A DNA stretch of 38,569 nt from JAGMCJ01 sp046761005 (GCA_046761005.1 JBHIFI010000011.1:1-38569), one strand, 5' to 3'; positions 1 to 9,348 are shown, counted from the stretch's first letter. Numbers and translations are program-made. The notes: a model not told the origin generated them from the letters alone.

Positions 1-64
1 CTCAAGCAATGAATAACCATGGACGTTCTCGATGTTCTCAGATATCCAAATTATGCGATAATCC

Positions 65-73
65 TTATAAATA
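65..73 (+). promoter_or_regulatory. archaeal TATA box for the coiled-coil gene
   Basis: The AT-rich octamer-like stretch TTATAAATA lies about 38 bases before the ATG at 107. A start site about 25 bases downstream would give a leader of roughly 12 bases. It is the best match to the archaeal TATA consensus in the window. Confidence 0.6.
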
Positions 74-106
74 CGGAGCCAATTAGCAACTATACTCGGT
101 GTCGCA

Positions 107-2383
107 ATGGAGCTGCCGGCAGGTAAATTGGAACAGACTGCCTTTGGAGGGTCTGGCGTTCTCAGGGAATTCCTGAAAAGAATTCAGGAAAGAGAACTCA
201 CTGGATCCCTCAGAGTGAGCGCAATGAGGGAAAACGTTCAGTCGGTGGGAGACCTCGTTTTCAAGGGCGGTAACTGCATACTGGCTCTTCACGATTACGT
301 CGGTCCGCTTTATGGCAACGATGCTCTCAAGGAAGTAATGAGAGATAGCATAAAGGACGACAGCATCATCGAGCTTCGTTCCTATGACTACAAGTCGTCC
401 TCGATTAGCATCCAACACATCAAGGAAACCTACCCATCGGCTCTGATCGAAGAGCTTCCTGACATGAAAGAACTCGAGCGGATAGTTATGGAGGAGAGAC
501 GTCAGCAAGAACAGCGAAAGCTGGAGGAAAGAACCACTGAGGAAGAGATAGAGGATCTTGCGAGGAATAAAGAGAAGGAACTCAAAGAAAGCCAGATTAC
601 CCTCGCTCGCGAACTGCAGAAAAGCGATGAATATAAAAGGACGCTGGAGGAGATGAGAGCCGAGCTCGAGGCGGTCAAGCTGGGCAGCGTAGCGATCCTT
701 AAGCATCTGTCAAAGAAAAGGGCGGATGATGTGGAGGTTTCCGCCAGGAAGAAGGAGATGGAGACGGAATTGGGAAGGCTGAAAGAGTCTCTCAAGAACA
801 AAGAAAACGAAGTAAAGACCATCGGTAGAAAATTGGCTCTCAAGGAGAAAGAGCTGGGTGAGCGGGAGAAGCTCCTCAGGGGGAAAGAAGAGGATGTCAG
901 CAGAAGGTACAGTGAGTTTGAGAAGCAGAGGGCGGAAATTGATCGCATATGGGCATCTCTTGCCTCAGAGACAGAGAAGAGCGAGATGGCAAGGAAGGCT
1001 TTTGAAAAGAGGATGGAAGAGGCATTGGCAAAGGAAAGGAAACTCTCCCAGCTCGGAGAGAAGTTGGCAAGCATACAGAAGGAGACGAGACGGAAGTCCG
1101 ATGAGGTTGAGACCAGGATGATGAAGCTGCTTGAGAGAGAAGGGGACATTTTTGAACGAGAGAAGAGGCTGGAGGAAGTCTCCGAGGTTCTCCAAGAAAG
1201 AAGGAATGAGCTTGAGTCCCTTGAGACCAGGGTGGTATCCAAGGAGGGCGACATTAAGGAATGGCTTTCCGAACTGGAGAGGATCAGAGTCGCATTGGAC
1301 GACAGGGAGAAGGATTTCGGCGAACGGGTGAGGGAGATAGAGAAGAGGGAGGAAAGAGTCTCACAGCTGGAATCGAAGCTCGCCAAACTTCAGAATGAGC
1401 TTAAGAAAGCACAGAAAGAGATGGAGCAGAACAAGAAAGAGCTCGAAAGGCAAGTCAAGGAAGTCGAGGAAAGGGAGAAGAAGCTCGATACTGCAAAGAA
1501 GACTCAGGTGAGAAGGGATAAGAGGCTCGATGTGCTCGAGAGCGAGCTCAGTCGCAAAGGGAAGGCTTTGGAGAAGATGAAAAAGGAGCTGAAAAGAAAA
1601 CTGAAGGAGGCGGACGAGAATATCTCACGACTTCGCCTTGAAAGAGAAGAGCTGGATTCTGAGTTCGGTGAGATCGAGAGGAGAACCAAGGAGCTGGATC
1701 TGGAGAGGGAGGAGTTGGAGGGGCTGAGAAAAGGTCTGACAGAGAGCGAAGTTGAAATAGATTCTCTCAAGGAAGAGTTGGAACTCCAGATTTCACTGAG
1801 GAAAAAGGAAATCGAGGAAAGAAACGCAGAATTAGAAGAATCGAAGAAAGAGATTCAGACTGCCAGAAAAAAGCTTGAGAGCAAGGAGAAGGAGCTGTCC
1901 AAGCTCCAAAGGAAACTCAACAAGCTGAAGAAAGAAATGTCTTCCAGGGAGAAGAAACTGGAGAAGTCACAGGAGGGGCTGAATAAGTCTCTCGAGGAGC
2001 TGACGGAAAGAGAGAAGGAATTGAGGGAGAGGGAAGAAGAACTCTCCGCCTCGGAAGCTACGATAAACTCGGAGAAGGAAAGGGTCGATCATAGATTGAA
2101 GGAAATCGAGGCCCGCTCAATCATGCTGGATGAGGATGTAGCAAGGCTGAAGGAAGAACGTGAGAAGGTCGCAGAGGATAGAGAGAAGCTTCAGGAGATG
2201 ACAGAAGAACTGAAAAAGGAAAGGAAATCCGTAGAGAAGGAGAAAGCGGATTCAAGGAAGAGACTGAAGGAAAATGAGAGACGTCTTAGGAAGAAGGAGA
2301 AGGAACTGCGAGCCAAGGAGGAGGAACTGCTGGAAAAGATGAAAAATCTGGAGGAAATAAAGAAAAGTCTCTCGGAGGTCTAG
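107..2383 (+). CDS. large coiled-coil protein with small N-terminal globular domain
   Basis: This 758-residue protein has a globular N-terminal part of about 120 residues and then an almost unbroken coiled coil of Glu/Lys/Arg/Leu heptads to the C-terminus. No signal peptide or membrane segment is seen, so it is probably cytoplasmic. The N-terminal part (a Leu-Pro-x-Gly-Lys-Leu opening, a Gly-Asp-Leu-Val-Phe-Lys-Gly-Gly strand-turn, a Gly-Asn-Asp-Ala-Leu helix) recalls the DUF2226/DUF4388-like domains found in archaeal proteins of unknown role; that resemblance is from memory and tentative. The domain order suggests a scaffold or a structural/chromosome-associated protein, but function is unknown. 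The ATG follows a good TATA box. The stop abuts, with no spacing, the stop of the convergent nadA. Confidence 0.85.
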   Translation: MELPAGKLEQTAFGGSGVLREFLKRIQERELTGSLRVSAMRENVQSVGDLVFKGGNCILALHDYVGPLYGNDALKEVMRDSIKDDSIIELRSYDYKSSSISIQHIKETYPSALIEELPDMKELERIVMEERRQQEQRKLEERTTEEEIEDLARNKEKELKESQITLARELQKSDEYKRTLEEMRAELEAVKLGSVAILKHLSKKRADDVEVSARKKEMETELGRLKESLKNKENEVKTIGRKLALKEKELGEREKLLRGKEEDVSRRYSEFEKQRAEIDRIWASLASETEKSEMARKAFEKRMEEALAKERKLSQLGEKLASIQKETRRKSDEVETRMMKLLEREGDIFEREKRLEEVSEVLQERRNELESLETRVVSKEGDIKEWLSELERIRVALDDREKDFGERVREIEKREERVSQLESKLAKLQNELKKAQKEMEQNKKELERQVKEVEEREKKLDTAKKTQVRRDKRLDVLESELSRKGKALEKMKKELKRKLKEADENISRLRLEREELDSEFGEIERRTKELDLEREELEGLRKGLTESEVEIDSLKEELELQISLRKKEIEERNAELEESKKEIQTARKKLESKEKELSKLQRKLNKLKKEMSSREKKLEKSQEGLNKSLEELTEREKELREREEELSASEATINSEKERVDHRLKEIEARSIMLDEDVARLKEEREKVAEDREKLQEMTEELKKERKSVEKEKADSRKRLKENERRLRKKEKELRAKEEELLEKMKNLEEIKKSLSEV

Positions 2384-3307
2384 TTAGTCCTGCCTTCCTA
2401 TTTTAATCATCCTCTCCAGCGGTCTTCTGGCCCGCTCAATCGTTTTTTCATCGAGAATCACTTCAGGCTCGAGGGTCTCCATAGATTTGACGACATTCCT
2501 CGGTGTGATTTGCTTCATATTGGGACACACCGCCCTGTCACTGTAGTAAAATTCCTTGTTGGGATTCTCCTTACTCAGCCTATAGACGAGCTCCTTTTCC
2601 GTTCCAATTATGAACTCCTCGCTATTCGACTCCTTAACCCTCATCACCATCCCCTGCGTCGAGCGAACAAAGTCAGAGAGGTCTATGACATCAGGAGTGC
2701 ATTCGGGATGAACTATGACTTCTGCATTGGGGTGCTCTTCCATGAGCCTCAGGATCTCATCCTTCGTTATCCATACATGGGTTCGACAGTATCCAGCCCA
2801 GAGAATCAACTCCTTGTTCTTTATGAACCTCTGGACATAGAGCCCTAGATTCGTATCAGGAACGAATATCACCTTGTTCTCGGGAAAACTCGAGACGACT
2901 TTGACGGCATTTGCAGAGGTGCAGCATATATCGGAAATGGCCTTTACATCGGCTGTTGTGTTAACATAGGAAACCACGACCGAATCGGGATGCTGCTTCT
3001 TCAGCGCCTGGAGACCTTCGACATCCACCATCGCGGCCATGGGGCACTTGGCGATGAGTTTTGGCGGCTCAATCGGATGAACAACGCGTTTCCTAGGACT
3101 GAGAACCTTAGCGGACTCCGCCATAAAATCGACACCGCAGAAGACTATGTTCTGTTGGGATACCTTCGTCGCTCTGATAGAAAGTTCGAGCGAGTCCCCA
3201 AGGAAATCGGCGACATCCTGAATCTCTGGTCTCTGGTAGTTGTGGACAAGAAGAACGATGTCATTGTCCTTCTTGAGTTGGTCAACCCGTTCCTCGAAGT
3301 CTCCCAC
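2384..3307 (-). CDS. nadA: quinolinate synthase
   Basis: NadA condenses iminoaspartate with dihydroxyacetone phosphate to quinolinate in de novo NAD synthesis, using a [4Fe-4S] cluster. The 307-residue length is normal. Family signatures are clear: LVHNYQRPEIQD near residue 20, GDSLELS near 37, and cysteines at about 88 (KCPMA), 203 (HPEC) and 261 (CPNMK), matching the three cluster ligands of the family. The start is GTG. A TATA-like stretch on the minus strand lies about 25-30 bases upstream near 3328-3340, consistent with a leaderless or short-leader message. No nadB/aspartate dehydrogenase or nadC is present nearby, so the rest of the pathway must lie elsewhere. It is divergent from the SAM adenosyltransferase gene. 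Confidence 0.95.
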   Translation of the reverse strand: MGDFEERVDQLKKDNDIVLLVHNYQRPEIQDVADFLGDSLELSIRATKVSQQNIVFCGVDFMAESAKVLSPRKRVVHPIEPPKLIAKCPMAAMVDVEGLQALKKQHPDSVVVSYVNTTADVKAISDICCTSANAVKVVSSFPENKVIFVPDTNLGLYVQRFIKNKELILWAGYCRTHVWITKDEILRLMEEHPNAEVIVHPECTPDVIDLSDFVRSTQGMVMRVKESNSEEFIIGTEKELVYRLSKENPNKEFYYSDRAVCPNMKQITPRNVVKSMETLEPEVILDEKTIERARRPLERMIKIGRQD

Positions 3308-3413
3308 ACATGATAGATGATAGAATTAATCTTAAGCTTTATGGGAGAGGGAATCACGGATTTCGTCATGAGCCAGCGAAAGATTGAAGATTGACCGTCA
3401 TATAGCTCTCAAG

Positions 3414-4199
3414 ATGAACCTGATTACTCTCACAACGGATTTCGGCCCTGGGGAGTATGTTGCGACTATGAAGGGTGTCATCCATTCCATTGCGGAAGAT
3501 GCCCGAATCCTTGATATTTCCCATACCGTCCAACCTCAAGACATCGAGCAGGGCGCCTACGTTCTCTACAGCTCGCTTCAATATTTCAAAGAGGGCATTC
3601 ATATTGGCGTTGTTGACCCTAGAGTGGGCACTGAAAGAAAGGGCATAATCGTGGAGTGCGAGAACCACTTCCTTGTCGGACCGGACAATGGGCTTCTTAT
3701 ACCCGCCGCGAGGAAGCTGGGAATGAAGAGAATCTTCGAGATCAAGAATCCGAAATACATGCTTGAGAGCATCTCCTCGACATTCCATGGTAGGGATGTT
3801 TTCGCGCCCGTGGCCGCTCATCTTTGCTTGGGCGTGGAACCTGAAAAGATTGGGGAAGTTCTGGAAGAGTGGGTCGATATGAATTTCGGCATCTACAGCG
3901 CTCGCGGGAAGGAACTCAGGGGAAGAATCCTGCACGTGGATTCCTTCGGAAATCTGATTACGAACATACCCGAAAAGATGCTCCTGAAGAAATATGGCTT
4001 TGAACAAATGATGGAGATTAGGACAGCTGGCAAGAGGGTTTCTGCCCCATTTCTGGCAACCTATTCTGAGGTGGGAGAGAAAGAGATATTGGCAACGGTC
4101 TCGAGTAGTGGTTTCTTGGAGATCGCAGCTAATCAGGGAAGTGCGGCCTCCAAGCTTGGGACAAAGAGGGGAAACGAGATCCAGCTCAGTCCAGCTTAG
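3414..4199 (+). CDS. SAM hydroxide adenosyltransferase (DUF62 / SAM hydrolase)
   Basis: This protein of about 261 residues belongs to the DUF62 family, which uses a catalytic water to split S-adenosylmethionine to adenosine and methionine and is related to fluorinase and chlorinase. Motifs seen are TTDFG at 7-11, VDPRVGTERKG at 67-77, VGPDNGLL at 88-95 and TFHGRDVF around 123-130. Asp68, Arg75 and the histidine near 125 correspond to the Asp-Arg-His triad described for the archaeal enzyme, which argues for a hydrolase and not a halogenase. I chose the ATG at 3414 because the conserved N-terminus MNLITLTTDFG starts there; a TTG at 3384 in the same frame would add a non-conserved extension. Its role is probably control of SAM levels. 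Confidence 0.92.
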   Translation: MNLITLTTDFGPGEYVATMKGVIHSIAEDARILDISHTVQPQDIEQGAYVLYSSLQYFKEGIHIGVVDPRVGTERKGIIVECENHFLVGPDNGLLIPAARKLGMKRIFEIKNPKYMLESISSTFHGRDVFAPVAAHLCLGVEPEKIGEVLEEWVDMNFGIYSARGKELRGRILHVDSFGNLITNIPEKMLLKKYGFEQMMEIRTAGKRVSAPFLATYSEVGEKEILATVSSSGFLEIAANQGSAASKLGTKRGNEIQLSPA

Positions 4200-4238
4200 A
4201 TAGAAAGGCATATCTAATAGGACCACTTTCGAGCGGGC

Positions 4239-5462
4239 GTGAAAAAGATTCTTTTGATCATATGCGATGGCATGGGCGATAGGCCAATTGAATCCCTAGG
4301 TGGGAAAACTCCGTTGCAGGTTGCAAACAAGCGCAATTTTGATTGGCTTGCGAAGAACGGAATATGCGGGTTGATGGATCCGATTGCACCAGGCATTAGG
4401 CCCGGTAGCGACACTTCCCATCTAGCTATTTTCGGCTACGACCCACACGCTTGCTACACAGGCCGGGGTCCATTCGAGGCAGTTGGAGTCGGACTGAAGC
4501 TGGAGCCCGGAGATGTCGCTTTTCGTTGCAACTTCGCCACTGTCGACGATGATTTGACAGTCATCGACCGCCGAGCGGGCCGTATAACCTCAGGCACAGA
4601 GGAAATCGCGGGTACCTTGGATGGCCAGGAAATCGGAGATGCAAAGACAATCCTTAGGCCTGGGACGGCTCACAGAGCTGTCCTAATTCTTAGAGGTCAA
4701 GGACTTTCGTGGAAGGTTTCGGATGCGGACCCTCATGAAAAGGGCAAGAAGGTGATGCAAGTCATCCCGCTGGAGGGGGATGCCAAGAAAACTGCGGAGA
4801 TTGTGAACGAGTTCGTCAGACGCTCCTATGAGCTATTGAAAAGCCATCCCGTCAATCTCAAGCGTAAGAAGAAAGGCAAGCTCCCCGCGAATATCATATT
4901 GCTAAGAGGTGCCGGCATATGGACCCCTCTCCAGTCTTTCCAGGAGAGACATGGATTGACAGGAGCAACGATCAGCGGTGTGACATTAGTGAGGGGAATC
5001 TGCACTTCTCTGAATATGGAAATCCTTGAGGTCAAAGGCGCCACGGGCGGGCTCGACACTGACATGATTGCCAAGGCGGATGCTGCTATGATGGCGCTTG
5101 GCTCAAATGATTTTGTGTACCTACATGTTAAGGCAGCTGATATATGCGGCCATGATGGCCTGGTTGAGGAAAAAGTAAGAGTAATCGAGAGGCTAGATGA
5201 GATGCTCGGTCATCTGAGGCATCAGCTCGATGAGGAGACTATTCTTGCTGTGACGGCAGACCACTCTACGCCGATAGAGGTGGGGGACCACAGCGGAGAC
5301 CCCGTTCCGTTATTGATCTTCGGACCTGGAGTAAGGACGGATAAGATAAGTCAATTCGACGAAGTTTCAGTCGTTGGAGGAGGGCTAGGCCATCCCAGAG
5401 GGTGCGATCTGATGAACATACTCATGAATCTTGCCGGAACAGCAGAAAAATACGGGGCCTAG
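4239..5462 (+). CDS. apgM: cofactor-independent phosphoglycerate mutase, archaeal type
   Basis: This 407-residue enzyme interconverts 3- and 2-phosphoglycerate in glycolysis/gluconeogenesis. It has the alkaline-phosphatase-superfamily metal site: ICDGMGDRP at the N-terminus (Asp10), the GSDTSHL motif with the probable phosphorylated Ser57, and the C-terminal TADHSTP and DHSGDPVP metal-binding motifs. FGYDP and the Arg-Cys-Asn-Phe-Ala-Thr segment are typical of archaeal ApgM. The start is GTG, and a weak TATA-like element near 4209-4219 suggests a leaderless transcript. The last four bases overlap the end of the convergent coiled-coil gene. Confidence 0.95.
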   Translation: MKKILLIICDGMGDRPIESLGGKTPLQVANKRNFDWLAKNGICGLMDPIAPGIRPGSDTSHLAIFGYDPHACYTGRGPFEAVGVGLKLEPGDVAFRCNFATVDDDLTVIDRRAGRITSGTEEIAGTLDGQEIGDAKTILRPGTAHRAVLILRGQGLSWKVSDADPHEKGKKVMQVIPLEGDAKKTAEIVNEFVRRSYELLKSHPVNLKRKKKGKLPANIILLRGAGIWTPLQSFQERHGLTGATISGVTLVRGICTSLNMEILEVKGATGGLDTDMIAKADAAMMALGSNDFVYLHVKAADICGHDGLVEEKVRVIERLDEMLGHLRHQLDEETILAVTADHSTPIEVGDHSGDPVPLLIFGPGVRTDKISQFDEVSVVGGGLGHPRGCDLMNILMNLAGTAEKYGA

Positions 5463-5947
5463 CTCTTCGCGTAGCTCATCGCTTGAATCTCGAGCTGTTT
5501 GGACTGCTCCATCTCCTCGTCCTTGAGCTCTTCCTCTCTTTTTGCCAGCTCCTCAAAATGCTTGATTCTCTCCACGAGCTTGCTTATCTTCACGTCGAAG
5601 CCTGCACATCTCTTCATCAGATGTGTGGCCTTGTCCTGCTTCCTGTTCACTTCATCAGCCAACTGTTCTGCGAGTGTCTCCGAATTGTCAAGTTGCCTCT
5701 TTCCGCTACTCGCCTGTGCCATATAGAACTTGCTCCTCTCGAGAAGACGGGCCTTTTCTTCCTCTATCCTAGCTTTCTTGAGTTCCAATGTCGCAATCCT
5801 TTGTCTGAGAGACATGCAATTGAGGTGGTGCTTCGTCGCCAGCACCGCTTTTTCGGCGGCCTCAGCCTTGAGCTTCAATGATTCGTAGAAAGATTTGACG
5901 TATCTCTCGTTTTCGTCAAAGGGCTTCTCCGGCTCAAGAGATGCCAT
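5459..5947 (-). CDS. coiled-coil protein, function unknown
   Basis: This 162-residue protein is mostly helical and charged, with a continuous coiled-coil pattern from about residue 15 to 150 and no membrane segment. I do not recognise a family. The short N-terminal part is rich in Asp/Glu and Pro. The minus-strand upstream region has a good AT-rich box (around 5975-5985) about 30 bases before the ATG, so the gene probably has its own promoter. Its tail overlaps apgM by four bases in convergent orientation. Two long coiled-coil genes lie within 6 kb, but nothing in the sequence links them functionally. Confidence 0.75.
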   Translation of the reverse strand: MASLEPEKPFDENERYVKSFYESLKLKAEAAEKAVLATKHHLNCMSLRQRIATLELKKARIEEEKARLLERSKFYMAQASSGKRQLDNSETLAEQLADEVNRKQDKATHLMKRCAGFDVKISKLVERIKHFEELAKREEELKDEEMEQSKQLEIQAMSYAKS

Positions 5948-6081
5948 CGATAAAGCAAATCGATAATTGACTAATAATATTTTTTCCTGAGAATCGAGAA
6001 AGATAACTACCCTGTTTGGATCAATTTCGAGTCAAACTGCCTCTTGAATTTCTGCCCGAAGATTTAGACCAGCACACCGCA

Positions 6082-6711
6082 TCAGATTATATTGTCAATT
6101 TCTCTCTCGAGCAGGACGAGGTCGTTTTCGTCTATCACACCAGGAGGTACGGTGACAAGCAGGATGGAGTAGTGCACGCTGACGTAGTCCCCGAGTATCT
6201 GGATGAGTCTCAAAACAGGTTTGAAGCCATTGTTTGTTATCAGATAGTCGATTCCATCAAGCAAAACGACTGATGGACCAATCAGAATGAACTTCTCTAT
6301 AATCAGGGATAGTTTCTCTAGGTCGCGAGGCCGAATGCAGTCATCCTTGGCTGTCGAGGAGAGCCAAATTACCGGGATTTCCGTATCGCCGAACCTCCTT
6401 CTTACTATGTCCGGGAAAACCCGTGTGATGCATATACCCCTTGTGCCTTCGCGGACCGCATCAAGAATGAGATCAAAGGGAAGGTCCTCAACATCGCTTT
6501 TGACCATATATGTGTATCTGAACTTAAGACTAGGGAGTCCTGGTCGTGTCTTGACTTTCCCTCTCCTTGGAATCTCCCTCGTCACTTTCTTTGCAGAGGG
6601 GACGGGCATTCCGCATCTTCCGCATTCATGTGCCCCAAGCGGTATGAGACAGTCGCAAAGAGGGCAGAACCGCTCTCCATCCTCAACTAGGGGTTCTCTA
6701 GGTATCGTCAT
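6082..6711 (-). CDS. zinc-ribbon DUF835 protein
   Basis: This 209-residue protein has an N-terminal zinc ribbon (CPLC and CGRC cysteine pairs at about residues 16-34), a basic linker, then a domain of about 140 residues that I recognise as DUF835. The characteristic core is VVLLDGIDYLITNNGFKPV (around residues 152-170) followed by a hydrophobic strand ending ILLVTVPP. DUF835 occurs in many euryarchaeal proteins, often fused to sensor or membrane modules, and looks like a degenerate P-loop/RecA-type fold; its role is unknown. The fusion with a zinc ribbon suggests a soluble regulatory or signalling protein. It is divergent from hppA across a 206-base spacer that holds promoters for both. Confidence 0.82.
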   Translation of the reverse strand: MTIPREPLVEDGERFCPLCDCLIPLGAHECGRCGMPVPSAKKVTREIPRRGKVKTRPGLPSLKFRYTYMVKSDVEDLPFDLILDAVREGTRGICITRVFPDIVRRRFGDTEIPVIWLSSTAKDDCIRPRDLEKLSLIIEKFILIGPSVVLLDGIDYLITNNGFKPVLRLIQILGDYVSVHYSILLVTVPPGVIDENDLVLLEREIDNII

Positions 6712-6862
6712 AATGGCCTTCGCCTCTCGTCATAGAGACGTTCTTCTCGCTATTCCCTGACGGCACTTCCCCTTACCCCGGTTCTGATAATAAATCTATT
6801 GTTCTGGGTTCTCAAATTGAGAATCAGATACGCTATTGGGCGAAATGAATCATAGACCAAAC

Positions 6863-6910
6863 AATAAATATGAACAAGTATTCTGGACGAGCGACGTCTC
6901 ACTGAGGGTG
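6863..6910 (+). promoter_or_regulatory. promoter and ribosome binding site of hppA
   Basis: A TATA-like AATAAATAT lies at about 6863-6872, 46 bases before the hppA ATG. It would start transcription near 6893-6897. A Shine-Dalgarno GAGGGTG at 6904-6910 sits seven bases before the ATG, so this gene is leadered, unlike several others here. Confidence 0.55.
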
Positions 6911-6917
6911 AATCGAG

Positions 6918-9326
6918 ATGGACCTGACTTTCATTGTTCCGATTGCCGGTCTAGCAGCACTAGCTTTCGCGGGATATCTTGCTTGGGACATACTTAGGCA
7001 GGAGAGAGGAACAAAGGAGATGAGAAGCATAGCAGACTCCATCATGGAGGGCGCCAAAGCGTTCCTGAAAAGGCAATACACGACAATAGCCATCCTTGCG
7101 GGGATTTTTGCAGCAATATTCGCCATCGCAATATCCGCGAATGATTTGTTGGCGGGGAAACCTTTTGAGACGAGCATCCGCGCAGGCCTGATGACAGCGG
7201 GAGCTTTCGGCCTCGGTGCCCTTTTCTCTGCCATATCCGGCTACGTTGGAATGCACATAGCGATAAGAGCCAACTCAAGGACAGCAAACAATGCCAGAAC
7301 CACCCTGGTCGGGGCGGTTCGCACAGCCATGCGTGGCGGTGCGGTGTCAGGATTTGCCATAGTCACCATGAGTGTTCTTGGAGTCACGCTGCTCTATTTC
7401 ACCTACAGCTGGATTCTTGGAACGGACCCTTCAAGTGCGGAGGCCCAAGGCCAACTCATCCTCTCCATAGTAGGTTTCGGCTTTGGTGCAAGTCTAGTTG
7501 CACTTTTCGCTCAGTTGGGCGGTGGAATATATACCAAGGCGGCTGATGTTGGTGCAGATTTGGTTGGGAAGGTTGAACTTGGCATTCCGGAGGATGACCC
7601 GCGAAATCCTGCGGTGATTGCAGATCTCGTCGGTGACAACGTTGGAGATTGCGCGGGAAGGGGTGCAGACATCTTCGAGTCAACAGCCGCGGAGAATATC
7701 GGTGCAATGGTCCTCGGTGTCGCCCTCTTTCCGTATTTCGGCATAAGCGGTGTCCTGTTCCCCCTCGTGGCAAGAGCATTCGGTCTCATCGCCACAATCG
7801 TTGGCGTGCTCGTCGTTAGGGGGAAGGAGGACTCAGACCCGATGAAGACCCTCAACGTTGGATATTACGTCACCACCATTCTGGCCGCCATATTCTTTGC
7901 CTTCGCGGCTTGGGTAATGCTTCAACCCTCGCAAGGCTCTGGAAGCTCCGTGAGCAATCTCACGTGGTTTTACTTCTTCCTGTGTGGCGTAATCGGAATG
8001 ATAACTTCGGTAGTGTACGTCTTTCTCACACAATACTACACGGAATCCAAATACAGGCCTGTGAAAGCGATTGCCAGATCTTCGAAAACTGGTCCGGCAA
8101 CGAATATAATAGAAGGATTCAGCGTGGGTATGGAAGCTACGGCTCTTCCAGCCATGGTCGTCTCAATGGCGATTCTCGTCTCCTTTTTCCTGGGGGAACT
8201 GAGCGGTATTCCAGGCGGAGGATTCTACGGAACCGCTATCGCCACGATGGGCATGCTCGCTACGGCTGCATACATACTCGCCATGGACACGTTCGGACCG
8301 ATTGCGGACAACGCGGCAGGAATAATAGAGATGTCTGGAGGCGCTCCCGAAGCGAGGAAGAAGATGGACAGACTCGATGCGGTAGGAAACACCACTAAGG
8401 CCCTCACAAAGGGATATGCTGTCGGCAGCGCCGCTCTCGCAGCCTTTCTCTTGTTCAATGCCTACTTGGAGGAAGCTCACTTGGAAATGGTCGACCTTTC
8501 CAAACCAGGTGTCTTTGTTGGCGGGATTATAGGAGTAGTCATCGTCTTTCTGTTCACAGCGCTTGCAATTAGAGCCGTCGGAAAGGCCGCTTATTACATA
8601 ATAAATGATGTGAGAAGTCAGTTCAAAGAGGACCCCGAGATTATGGTCGGAAGATCTAAGCCCGACTACGCGAGGTCAGTGGATATCTGCACGAAGGGCG
8701 CACTCAAGGAGATGGTTGCTCCTGGCCTAATTGCGATCCTCGGTCCTGTGACGGTGGGTCTGCTCCTGAAAGCGGAGGCGCTCGGAGCGACGCTCATGAT
8801 TGGAACGATTGCTGGAGTGATCCTTGCATTGGTCTTGAACACGGGCGGTGGCGCGTGGGACAACGCAAAGAAGTACATCGAGGCGGGCAAGTATGGAGGG
8901 AAGGGAACGGACATTCATAAGGCATCGATAGTTGGTGATACTGTCGGAGATCCTTTCAAGGACACTGCTGGTCCGTCTCTGCACATCCTTGTGAAGCTTC
9001 TCAGTACGATTACACTGGTTCTCGCCGCCTTGTTCATCGTAATGGTTGCCCAGCCAGACCAGATTTATCCCGCTAACGAAGCAACTGGAGTGCTGCCCAA
9101 TCCCACCTTCAAATGGGAGGAAGTCCCTAATGCCCAGATATACCAGCTTCAGATCTGCAACGAAAGCGATTTCAAGGAAACTTTCGTCGATATCGAGACG
9201 TCTGAAACAAGCTATGCCCTCACGCAAAACCTGACTTCAGATACGACCTACTACTGGCGGGTAAGGGCTTTCGATGGAAGCAGCTGGAGCAAATGGACAG
9301 AGCCCTTTGAGTTCAGAGTAACCTGA
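6918..9326 (+). CDS. hppA: membrane proton-translocating pyrophosphatase with C-terminal FN3-like domain
   Basis: This 802-residue protein couples PPi hydrolysis to ion pumping. Residues 1 to about 710 form the usual multi-helix M-PPase with DVGADLVGKVE (near 207-217), the DNVGDCAGRGADIFES acidic motif, GGAWDNAKKYIE and the DTVGDPFKDTAGPSLHI motif. The sequence GNTTKALTKG has Lys at about 494, where K+-independent enzymes have Lys and K+-dependent ones Ala, so I infer a K+-independent, probably H+-pumping enzyme. After the last membrane helix, residues from about 712 to 802 form a fibronectin-III/Ig-like beta domain with Pro-Asn-Pro-Thr-Phe-x-Trp and Thr-Tyr-Tyr-Trp-Arg-Val-Arg-Ala motifs. 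The family ends outside the cytoplasm, so this domain is likely extracytoplasmic. M-PPases usually lack such a tail. Confidence 0.95.
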   Translation: MDLTFIVPIAGLAALAFAGYLAWDILRQERGTKEMRSIADSIMEGAKAFLKRQYTTIAILAGIFAAIFAIAISANDLLAGKPFETSIRAGLMTAGAFGLGALFSAISGYVGMHIAIRANSRTANNARTTLVGAVRTAMRGGAVSGFAIVTMSVLGVTLLYFTYSWILGTDPSSAEAQGQLILSIVGFGFGASLVALFAQLGGGIYTKAADVGADLVGKVELGIPEDDPRNPAVIADLVGDNVGDCAGRGADIFESTAAENIGAMVLGVALFPYFGISGVLFPLVARAFGLIATIVGVLVVRGKEDSDPMKTLNVGYYVTTILAAIFFAFAAWVMLQPSQGSGSSVSNLTWFYFFLCGVIGMITSVVYVFLTQYYTESKYRPVKAIARSSKTGPATNIIEGFSVGMEATALPAMVVSMAILVSFFLGELSGIPGGGFYGTAIATMGMLATAAYILAMDTFGPIADNAAGIIEMSGGAPEARKKMDRLDAVGNTTKALTKGYAVGSAALAAFLLFNAYLEEAHLEMVDLSKPGVFVGGIIGVVIVFLFTALAIRAVGKAAYYIINDVRSQFKEDPEIMVGRSKPDYARSVDICTKGALKEMVAPGLIAILGPVTVGLLLKAEALGATLMIGTIAGVILALVLNTGGGAWDNAKKYIEAGKYGGKGTDIHKASIVGDTVGDPFKDTAGPSLHILVKLLSTITLVLAALFIVMVAQPDQIYPANEATGVLPNPTFKWEEVPNAQIYQLQICNESDFKETFVDIETSETSYALTQNLTSDTTYYWRVRAFDGSSWSKWTEPFEFRVT

Positions 9327-9348
9327 CCTTGGCTCAAGTGGCAAAGAG

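Noticed and set aside
502..1386. Long serine-rich open frame on the minus strand
   Set aside because: It is the antisense of the Glu/Lys-rich coiled coil; the repetitive GAG/AAG codons keep the opposite strand open. No promoter or family-like sequence.
6918..9326. Na+-pumping or K+-dependent pyrophosphatase
   Set aside because: The GNTTKALTKG segment has Lys where K+-dependent enzymes have Ala, so a K+-independent, probably H+-pumping enzyme is the better call.
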